Of a stretch of 64,000 nt of DNA, positions 22,726 to 34,700 are shown piece by piece. Within the stretch, counting starts at the first letter, position 1, and every line of letters starts with the position of its first letter. The notes beneath the pieces are model-generated. The model was not told the origin of the DNA, searched no databases, and worked only from the letters and a program-made list of their open reading frames with translations. The position numbers and the translations under genes are program-made. Origin of the DNA: Xiphias gladius. Its lineage: Eukaryota > Chordata > Actinopteri > Istiophoriformes > Xiphiidae. The stretch lies in assembly GCF_016859285.1 (NCBI RefSeq), contig NC_053413.1:21692939-21756938 (forward strand), in the 5' to 3' direction.

Positions 22726-25700
22726 CTGGTAAAACAAATGAGACGATATGAAGAAAGCATTCCACAGAAGAGCAGAAAAAAAAGATCAATGCAATGTAGG
22801 GGAAGTCTACAGGTGTTCAGTAAGCATGTCCACAAATGTTAACGCTCCTATAGCAAAGAGGACTTCAAACACTGTGTGATGAACTGAAATAGTTTACATA
22901 AACATAAAGACGCTGTTTACACCTGTTCTTAACATGCGATCTGCATCTGGATACAGAAAACAAAATTCTAGGTGTAACCGATGCAGAAGGCACTGCAATC
23001 ACATCGGATTGGCCAGACCATGTCCCGGTCAGATTTTTTTGGACCGTCTGAAACCCTCTCCCAATCTATACTTTTTTTCTGATCAGAATTGAGGGGCTGA
23101 CACCAACAGGTTTTGTTACTTTTCAAAACAGACAATCCAACAATCACGCTCTCTTTCGGTGGCGACTGGTCTGCTGCATGAGGGTGTGAAAGCAAGCAGG
23201 GTTTAAACCTCTCTCTGCGGCGCTTTTTCAAAATATAGTCGCTTATTATTGTGTGTTCTTCCAGCTCCGTCACTTTTCATATTATGTACAAGCAAGTGCA
23301 ACACCATTAATGCTTTTGAGGAGAGATTAGATCAGTTATCTGCCCACTGTTATTCACTGCGGAGTCGCTCTAATTTGTTTCTCTTGATTTTGATCCCAGA
23401 TAAAATGCATTAGAATGAAAAGTACAACAAAACCACAATATTTCATCATATCGATATTATTTTTCAACACATCTGACCTTTAGTTGCCGGTTCTCCTCAA
23501 CCAGCTTGTTCATCTCAGCTTGAAGCCCCTTGCACTTCTCCTGCACTCTCTTCATCTCCGTATCGTCCAGTGAGGCAGCGGCAGGCACCGTGGCTGCTGT
23601 CGGGTCAGCCTTTGCAGTTGAGTTCATCACCGGGGCTGCTTTGGTCGCCTCCACGTCATTCTGCCCCAAAAAGGAGAGGGAGAGAACGACTGAAGTGAAA
23701 TCCAGCATGCCCTGAGCTAAGTAGGGAGGTTAGCCTCTAGACAGGAGCCCGTGCCAAAGAAAGGCAGTGTTGTCCCGAAGCCCAGAAGCTGACATTGTCA
23801 GATCAAAGAGACCAGGGAGGAAATGCATCCCTCTACAAGTCATGTTTTATGTGGATTCGTTTTGTGGGGCAGACAACAAGACGGCATGGGGAAATTGGGA
23901 GGGGGGCCTTTGTAATGAAAATACAACTACTGTATTGTAGATAAAAGCTGGCAATCAATATACAAACAGGATATGATGTTATTTTCCCTGGTGACTAAAT
24001 CCAAGGAAAGCATTTACATACACTGTATAAGCCCATTAAGTCAAAACACTGTTATGATAGTTTTGTTATGATAGATATTATCAACCATGGGCGTAGGTTT
24101 TGTTTAAACGATTGTGACGACGACTGCGGGTCCTTTGAGCGTTAAACACTTCATTTCCTGCCTTCTGGTGAATTTTTAAATGCACCAATTTATGGTAGAA
24201 ATCTATTTATTTATGTATAGGAAAAACATAAAAGTCAGGTGACAATTCAAAATATAATAGAGTAAGGCTTTTTCTTTCAAATATTTATTCTCCTGTAGAT
24301 CAATTTTTCATTTAATATTATCCCTGCTGATTCAACATACGTACACAGTATAGGCACGATTTACTCTTCTGTCTTCTTTTCTGTCTTTTGTTTGGGGAAG
24401 TAACCTCTTTAAATGTGCACGTGACCGATAAATTAATTTATTTTAAATGTTCGAGATTTCTGTTCCTGTTCAAAACTTTCTACACATTCAAAACATATCA
24501 CACGCATCTGTGTTTTCGGATGATTTTTAGGAATCAGGCACATCTCAACTATGTTATTGAAGCTGACTGAAAACAAGAATACAACACATTTGGGCCACAA
24601 CTGATTAAAAACATTGATAAAATCAATTTGAGAATGAGACATTGTTAAAGCCTCTAAATAATTCTGGAAAATAAAAACCTCCAAAGTTTAAATCTACACA
24701 CAAGCCACAACAGTCAAAATTACATCTTGAACATAAAGGATTATTCTTACAGGTCCCATACTGAGCAAAATTGTTTTGTTCCTGTCCTACTGAAAGTGGA
24801 TTAACAGCAATTGATTTTTTTTTTTGCTGTTGAGGCAACTCTAGTTTCTTCTGAGTTGATCCACTATGGACATGTATATGCCCTTTTCCATTTATACCAT
24901 CCGCAGGCCTGGAAAACACTTTTTAAAATGTCAAGCTGTTTCCATGACCATGGGAATCCTGACTATAGTATGAACTCTTACCTGTTTGTCTGCCCCTGCC
25001 TCTCTCTTCCCCTCAATGAGTGGTACTTCCTGCATGAAGTTCACATTTTAGCAAGATTTGAACTGCCATTATTCACACAGTCACTTTATCCCTGAGTAGT
25101 GTGATGTAACCCATCAAATGAGAGAGAGAGAGAGAGAGAATTCTGTTAATTTCTTCACTCACTTCAACTGCACTCTCCCTGCCTCTTGTGGTATCCTGAA
25201 GGAAGGAATTCTGAATTACCCGACAAATAACTATGAATTAGGTGACAATCGTTTCATAACTTCTTGTGGTCAGAACGAATTTAATAAATGCATTCCATAG
25301 TTGTAGACCTAACTCAAACTTTCCCTAATAGCCTAAAAACCTTTTTCTCATCTCGGACTGCACCAAAATGCCTCATGTTCATGTTGAAGACACTGTCATA
25401 TGAATTTATAATATGCAAAAAAATTCCAATTGATGAAATTCAAATGTCCCAAGCTGTCAACTTTACTTAGAGGGATATTAACACGTTTTTCTACAAGTCC
25501 TGGTCATTCATTTAACAAAAGAACACTCAATCACTCAAAATTGAATGATCACTGATTAAGTGTTTAAGCCAGTTTTCAAACAAAACTTTCAAACACTCTA
25601 CGGTTCCAGGTTCTTAAATGCGAGAATTTGTTGCTTTTCTTGGTCTTAACATGATAGTTAACTGAATATCTTTGGGTTTTGGACGGTTGTTGGACAAAAC

Positions 25701-28700
25701 AAGACATTTGAAGATGTTATTTCCTACCACCCAAGGTGACGACCACGACGACGACAACAATAATTATTTTTAGAATTTCCTGATGTTTAAGGGACCAAGC
25801 GTTTAATAATACATAAATTTGTTGATGTAAATAATGAATATAATAATGAAAATAATCATAATCAGCTGCAGCCCTAGCTAAATGTTGTCTAAAACATGAG
25901 CAGCCGTACAAGACTGGCAAGATGTTAATTAAAATCAAGAACTCTCTGATTGAAGAGGTAAACAAGATTATAAATAAGACCAAATACTTGATGTCATTTC
26001 AGTACTTGTGAAAGAAAACAAAAACCCTGCACACAGTCAATCACTTGTACTCACTTTATTTATGACGTTTTGGTTCTCATTAGGTAAAAGAAGTGGTCAA
26101 CAGTGTTTGGGATTTTTGTTTCTTTCAGTTTCTGACCTGATGCCTGATGCACAAGAAATTCTGATATGCAACTTTGTAGTATTTGCTACCAGCTATGAGT
26201 ATTTCAGTTTATGATACTTGGAGATACAAACACTAGACACAAATGTAATACTTATAATAAACTTACTTATAATAAAGACTACAAATATGTTGACCCTCAA
26301 TATGCATTTTGGCATTATATTACACCTCACACAGCATCTCCTTCCTATAAAGTTAAATTCTTTACATGTTACACATTACATTCATGCTACACGGCCAAAG
26401 CAAAGAGCAGATACCACGGTGACTCAGCAGTCCACATATCCACACTGTAGCTGCTTAGCGTAAGCTAAATCTGGCTGGTCCTGGGGGCATTTTCACCTGA
26501 ACTGTGAGGGCCTGCTGAGCTGTCCAGCAGAACTGCTTATCTAAATCCTGATTATGCCGAGGGCCCATTGATACAAGCTCCCAGTGTTCACAGTTAACTA
26601 AAACCTGATGCAATGCAATTTAATAGCCCTACAATTAATCCTATCTTTGGAAATTTTGTAACGTGATGAAAATAAAGTATTAATTCAGCTATATTGTCAT
26701 TTTGAGGCCGAGTTGATGAAAGTGTTGTAAACTCTCGGGAGTTGTAGCAATGGATGTGTTCAAAAACCTCTAAAAAGATATAAAGTCTGAACTAGTATTG
26801 ATTAGTTCAACACATACATGCTTGAGTGTTAGTTACCATATAGTCTGTGGAGGAGCAACCAGCTACTAAACACTCACATAAGCATCACTGTTTACTCCTT
26901 ACTTATATCTTTCAGCCTCTTTTCGCACCTTGAAAAAGTTTCACAGCAGCTGTAGCTGTAATTGACACCCAGGCTTGATGTAGACAGCATAGGGGATGTT
27001 AGACGCTAAGATGCAAAATGCAGTGCAGAAGGCACCGACCCACTGTGGTTCTTGTGCTCCACAACAACAAGGTGCACGCAAAGAATTCACGCATCCCATA
27101 ACACAACATCTACATATCATACAGGATGAATTTTGATTATGCTGAATGTCAGTGTTTACATACAAGCCGGACTTAAATGTCGATTCAATTTTATTTCGTA
27201 GTTCTGGTGGTTGTTTCAATTTTTCAACCTTTTCCCAATTGTGTCCGAATTCCTGATGCTGCTATCTAGACTGCTATCTACCACCTCTGACACGCCCGGA
27301 GTCGCCAGATGGTTAGATCACCTGACAGCAAAGTTAGTTTCACGATGGTTATCCTCAAGATCAGCCAGGCAAAGGAAATTTTCAGCATTTGAAAAACTGA
27401 CGTATGACATAGCATGACACAATTAAGTACTTAAGTGTGGCTTGGAAAGGAAACGGTTGATAATTTATTGAATACAGTGCGTAAATAAGAGAAATGCACT
27501 TGCATAAGAAGAACGTATGGTGCTAAGGTTTTTATATCTTCTTCACATGATGCAGGATGCCTTGGCCAGTTTTCCCACTGGCATTGCACGTTCTTCCAAT
27601 TTCACATTATAGCAGTGGATTTTTCCAATGTTTTTGCTTCTATGGAAAAAAACATGCTATTCTGGCAATTCTCGAAGTTAAACATTCAACATAAGCCCTT
27701 CGTAGAGAAAAAAAAGAAACTTCATGTTATGATTAAAGCTATGCAGAAATAAGCCGTTTTTAATGTGCAGAAGCACCGCTTACCACTTTATCGTTTTCAG
27801 AAGGCAGCTCGAAGACACATCTCAGCTTGGAATCCATGAGATCATCGGGTTTCGCATCTTTCCACTGGTGGAGATGAAAAATGGGATTCTTATTCATCAA
27901 CTCAAACTGCTAGCAGCTGGAATCCATCCACACACACACACACACATGCACACATGTCAACCTACTTCATATTATTCACATGCAATGCAGCCTTGAATCT
28001 ATAGCAATTACATAAACATAAAACATGCACGGCTTAATTTAAAAAACAGTTATGGCCTCAGACACATCTTCCTACACAAACAGCCACAAACAGACAGAGA
28101 TATACATTTTTCCACTGATTTTAGGTCCATATTTTTAGAATGACAAATTTCCATAAAGTCAGCTCCCTAACTCTGAGTGTATAAAATCACAAAGCAAATA
28201 TCTCAATGACAAACGTGCTTGTAATTAAAAGTGCTCATAAAGCACAGAATAACTTCGGGGTCGAGTACAGGGAATATCCGGTGTCATAAGTGAAAGGTAG
28301 AAAACAGAATTCCAAAAGGGCAGAGCAATGCCATGGACCTAATTTATCTGATAAATTAGTAACCTTACTAGATTCCAGTTTTCTTATCAGGACACGTCAG
28401 ACCTTTGTTCCTTTACACTTCCTGGATCTTGCTTTTCATTCAAGACAAGCCAGTTGATGACGAGGACTACAGGGTATGTGCATGTTTTACTGACTGACTG
28501 GGCCTTTGCTGTCCTCCAGTGGACAACTGGAGAATGCATCTTAATTTGTTTGAGCTTCTGACGCAACAGCCTTCTCCAAGGATAGAGAGCCTTGGCTGGT
28601 TAAGTAACCCAGCAGAATGACAATAACCCTGCCACAGTCAATGACCAAACTCCAATTTCTGCTGTGAATGAGTACAAACTTAAGTATAATAAGTGGTGGG

Positions 28701-31700
28701 ACGCTTGTGCTGTTAAATATTGATGAAAAGTTTTCAATGAGTCCTACGCAATGTTTAAGTGTCAAAATGTGTGAGAGTGGGGATACTTTCTGAGGCATTA
28801 ACATTTATGAATAGGGTTCTTTTTATCAACAAAAAACAATACAGTAATCTATGTTTGTTTTAAATACATAAAAAATGGAAAAGTAAAATAAATAAAAGGG
28901 GATTTTACACTTTGCTTTTCAATTTCTATTACCTATAACACACTGAGCAGTTCATGCTACAAGAGGCCATAATTTACTGTAAAGTGTAGTGAACAGTGGG
29001 TTTTTGCAGCAGTAAAGACAGCTTTTGTATTTGACAACTGTGTTAATTGCTACTGTTTTGGTTTGTTTATTTTTGTGGGGGCTAGGTGAGTAACCGCAAC
29101 AGTTCATGTACGATAAAGACTGCTACAGTGTGCTTTTGTCACACACATTTATAAATCATCTTTGCAAAAAGTAAAGTCAAATAATAATAAAAATAAATAA
29201 ATAAATCACTTACCAATGCATCCATGTCAGAAACATTTGGCGGGGCAAAAATCGTCTGCACCATGAATTTGTGTTTACTTTTCTCGTTGGGGTCATAGTC
29301 AAAGGGCTGCAGCATGACTGTGAATGACGAGTAAAAGATACAGTTAGGTCCATAAGTATTAAGACGGTGACACAATTTATGTCATTTTGCCTCCGTCTAC
29401 CAACACAACAAACGAAGGCATCAAGGTGTGATTGAAATACTGTACAAAGATTTATGGACCTACCTGTATGTTAAAATGTTAGAGCAAAGGCAGCCCTACA
29501 GTACACAGAAAAAAGCCTACCTAAACATTCAGCATAATGACCCCCGTATATCTAAACCCATTGATGACACAATACCCATGTTAATTTGTATAAATTAAAT
29601 GATTGTACACTTCAGCAAGCCAATCATTAATATTTTCCTTATATAATGTGGCAATGATCAACGTCAAATTGTTGTGTTTTTTAAATAAATAAATAATAAA
29701 AATCAGTTAATTCTGAAATCTCCTATTCAATTTCAAGCAGATGGTGTTTATTTTACAAATTTAATCTAGTGAATATAAACTGCCATGCTCATTGTCCAAT
29801 AAAGTTGATACTCCATCTAAATTTATACTGCACTAATCAAAGAAATCCATGTGTAGCCTTGATGAATGACTGCTCCATAGAGAACTGTGTTTGTCGTCAG
29901 CTTGAAATAATTTCACTTCTAATTGACTCCAGTGGTGATATGTTTTCAAAGCAGCTCAATAACTATACAAGTGACACTCTATTTACCCATATCCTGGATA
30001 AATATAGTATTTGGAACATACTGTACAGACAAAGAAGTGAAAAGTATGCTGCAGCAGTGGTTTGAGTGGCTTCTGGGGACACTGACAATTTTTATCCCCA
30101 CTGTGAAAATGTTATCACTGAAGTACCTTGCAACTCGCATGAATTCAAGCTGCTGCTATAGAAAACCTAATATTAACAGCCACCGTTCAGAAAAACATTT
30201 TTACTTTAGTAACTTGAAACATTGTTAGACAATTCATGCAAGGCAACTGTCCTGAATACAAATCCATTACGAACTATAAAAACCAAGTTACAGCAGCCAG
30301 ATTAAGGCTAATTTGATTTTAAAAATCAGAATGAAAACCTAATTTGCCAGCAGCTACATTTACATGTAAAAAAAATCTAATTATCAGCATTAATCAGAGT
30401 ATGGCATTTCTCCAATTAAGATATTTACCCCGGGTGCTTTAAGGACTCGTCCATTAATATTCCTGTTTTCATGCTACAGTTTACATGCAGCAGTTGTAGT
30501 TAACCTTGAATCCAATATTTCTATCACAACACTACTGTGGTAATTCCTTGTGGCCCTCCTTGTGCGACTATTGTGATAAAACTGCGGTTGATGTTTTTTC
30601 CGTTTTTGGGCACCAAGCCGTCAGTTGGGTATAGGGCGCTGTTGAGGAATTGATGTGCGACGGTCACCTAAAGTTATTGTGGTGTGCCCCATACCTTTGC
30701 TTCTAGTCAGCACTTACCTGCAGACATTTGGATTAATCAGCATGTTGATTTTTTTGGACTCAGGTAGTCAAATAGATAAAATGTTCTTCAATAACACAAC
30801 CAAAGAACTGAGGACTCCACATAACTGTCTGTGATTATGGCTCTTCTGATTGTATGCTTTATCACGCTTTATGATTGACCCTTTAATTAATGATTTATTC
30901 TATATGAATTAAACTAACTTGGTTTAACGTAAGAAAAGGCATGGTTCAGTCAAGTCAGAGGACAATGTTTACCTGGGCACCATTTAAGTAGCCTGGTTGC
31001 CTTTATTGCATTATGGCTTGATTACTGTTGTGAATATAAATGTAGCAAATAACCCTTCAAAATATGTGTCTCAGTTGTTTTGCTTAAACAGAAATGAGAT
31101 ATTTACAGATATTTCCTGTCAAGTCTGTTTTAAGTGTTTAAGATGTCATCCTCAATAGTAATTCCTTTTTGGAATTGAGCCTTCCCCCCCATTGTGTCTT
31201 TGAAGGATGTATTATGCAGCATATGTTTTAACAAAGCTGTACAGGTCAGTTTCTGGCCCCATCCGATATGCACACAAATCTAGTTGGGCCACAATGAGAA
31301 TACAAATCGTGTGAACTAGACGAAAACTGCTTCAACAAATTACAACTTGGGTCTTTTACACCTCAGCTTTAACTTAGCACATGGCCTTGTTGAATTGTGA
31401 CCAAACTTTGCTACATCTTTCTGACCCAATTTGCTTCTCAGGTTTCCAGTGTCTCTTTCAAATCAACAACAAATTTTTTGGGCTAAGGTGCAATGTGCCC
31501 ACTGACCTTACAGAACACAAGACAATGATTAAATGTGTTTTTTTGTAAAAGTCTCTAGAAAAACTTACCAGAGATGTTGACAGTTGCTCCGGCATCGATG
31601 ACACCACTGTTTGGCCGTACACAGTACCTGCGCGGTGCCGTCGTCTTCACTTTGAAACACACTCTTCTGTCAGAGGGGTTCTTCAGTTTGAGGTTGGTGG

Positions 31701-34700
31701 TTATTACATCTGTGAAAGGACCTGATCGACAGATTGACCAAAAAAAGTGCATTATCATTTCTGTATCCTCGAGTACATTTCTCCTTCTGTGGGTACGCAA
31801 AATAAAAATACAAAGCAACAACAAATATTCTAGAAGTAACTGTTTTCTTATAAAAATATACTAAGCAGTGCAGTCCTCTGCTTTAATGGGCATGTTTTGG
31901 TTGTGATTAATCATTGAAAGAACATTTAAGGACATTTTTCTGGCAGCACATCCTGCACTAGTTGCAACAAAGCAGGACTGAATGAAATAATTTTTCAGTG
32001 AACTGGCTAAATTTAGAATACCAGACTGTGGAGGGTAAATATGTAACAGGTTTAAAGTGAAATTGCAGAAATAGAGAACATTCAATATTACAAGTTACAC
32101 CTCAGTGCCACGGTTCAAGAAGAACTTTAAAAAGATTTGTTGGAAAAAAAAAAAAAAACACTGTCAGGCTGCAACTTAAATAGGCCTACCTTTTTAAGCA
32201 GACTAACTGAATATTGAGTTCCTTGGCTTGAAACTTTAAATATTCTAAAAACGGGATTGATGAAGAAACAGTGGGCAGTGCAACACTGATATATTTAATT
32301 CAATTATGACTTGCAATATATCTAAACTTTTCTTCTAGTGTTTATTTATTTGTCTAATTTTAATGATGCTTATGCCTAGGATTATCTCTGTTGGGAGTAT
32401 TACTAAGACTTTTAAGCGACTTAAAATTCATTTGTAAGACAAACTGTGCAATTATTTACGGAGATATGGCCCTCCTTGCCTTTTGTAATATTAAAAATGC
32501 ATTTTAAAATATTTCATAAACACTGATGGACGGGTATTACTACCTGTAAATGCAGAGCTTAGCATGAGACATTCATGAATATCAGGTCATATATCAGGAG
32601 ATCAATAGTTAGCTCTCCATCTTGTGACAGAGCTGGCTTCAAATTACGTCCTTAACCATGGTCAGCACCATCCAGCTTTGACATGCCAGGAAAACATCAC
32701 TGGAGCCAAATCAGAGGTACCCCAAACTCGATCAGCATAATTAGTCTGGGAGCATGGAAGAAAAACAGGTCCCATGATGCATGGTTAACTGACAACAGCA
32801 TGGGTTCTATGGGTGAGGCCTACTGGTTTTACCTGCAACGGTATTTGCCAATTTTCCATCAAGTATTTATTTTGATGCCATAAATTCTACTATAAACCTT
32901 GGTTTCATGGAACTTGTCTCAAAAATTACCAGTGGTATTTAGAAATTTTTGATATACTTGTCAATTTTTGATCTTGAGCTCAAAGGGGTCACACAAAGGA
33001 AAAATTAGTTTTTGTGTCTGTGAGGCTAGACCAACTCATTTTTCAGTGGGAAGGCCCGACTAAGCTTCACCTTCAGATCCTTTGAGGGATCCTCCTTTAT
33101 GGGACGCATCCTAAAGAGGGTCCTGTGAATTGACAGAGCTCTAGTGTTCTATTTGCTGAACAGTGCACATTGTTAGATGATTGACAATCAAAATTGATTG
33201 CTCGGGTTTAAAACTTTTTTAAAATGCTGTTTTATTTTGATTTTGGACTGAGAGATGAGGTTATACAGGGCACTCAGAAAGCATTCAGAACCCTAAATCT
33301 CTGTCATTTTGGGGGATTGAGTGTAGAATGATGAGGGGGGGGGCAAAATGTGAAAAAAAGGGAAGGGGTCTGACTACCTTCTGAATGCATTGTACTCTGG
33401 CTATTTCACCTTAAAAACAACCCCTGTGTGTGTTTTAGGTTTTTATGAATGCCAAATTTGTCATCATTACACAAATTATAATTTTTGTGCAAAAGTCTCC
33501 AATATTATACTCACTAATTGCCAGGTTCCAATATTTCCTTTATTCAATTTGTCTTTTAAGCTAATTGTATGATATTCCAAAATAAACGTTTACATACTAC
33601 AGACTAATCATCAGGTGTCTCTTGTGCCCTGACCTGCAGGACTAGCATAAAAAAAAAGTCCTAACACAAATTACACTTTTCTAAAGGGTCAACTAATTCA
33701 CAATGTGATGATGATTCTTCCAAAGTTTTAACTCATTAGCATGGTTTTCTTATATAAAAACATTAAAAAAAAAAAAAAAAAAAAAAAGTCTAAGAAATAA
33801 AAGCATTCAGGATATCCTTTCTACTTTCTACAGCTTGGTTGGAGCTCTGGGGTTCACAAAGCCTACATTCAGCCTTCCTTCACAACCATTAGTCGGAGAG
33901 ATAAGAAGCAATGCATGACCAGATTGGAGCTCCACCCAGCTAAAGTTAACATGTAGAGTTATGGTGATGACTTGGGTGTTGTTTTCAACACAGGTGCGTC
34001 ACAAAAGCATTCCTGGGAACCTGAAAAACCTTGTCACTGGTTCTGTGTTTGTAACATCAGATATTTGTACCAGCAACCACTGCTTCCAACATCTTATTTT
34101 GTTGTATAGCCTTCATGAAGCAAGAGGCAAAGACTATGAGATTCTTCCTGCCATCACCATGCCTGGTTATTGTAACAAAGATGCAATATTATAAACTTGT
34201 GGAAGAGTGATTACGCTGAACTTTATTTATTAAGACGTTATATCTATTTCCATCCCACCCCTAGTAAACACAAATGAAAGAAACTGGCAATTATGCTCAT
34301 GTAAATAAATGTTGGTGGGTTAAGCATTAAAGTAAGTAAATGTGATTTGGTGCTGATCAAAAGCACATGGCAGACATGATCATTTCAGCCTGTCAAAAAT
34401 CTAAGCCTGTCAACTATTCCTCCTGACTTTGGACATGCCTGAAGCCTTTCTGAAGTCCTGTACCTGCTGGTGGGACAAACAGTAAACAGACACTTTTTGA
34501 TAATACACCACAAGTACAAAATTATCATGAGCAGCACCTGCTCTTTGAAATAGAATGACTAAGGAGGTAAAAACACTGACTCAATTTATTTATTAAAACC
34601 CTCTTCTGTCACACAAACTCAATAAAGACACACAAATCTAAGACAACTGATAAACTGCTTCTACAAAAAAAAATAACTTTATCTTGACAGACAATTTTCC

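Larger units (their letters stand above)
23661..27783 (-). other. vapa: vapa intron 4
   Basis: A 4.1 kb intron containing a (GA)n run (25120-25139) and a full-looking copy of a dispersed fish repeat (25575-25885). The remainder is AT-rich with no recognisable gene. Confidence 0.7.
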
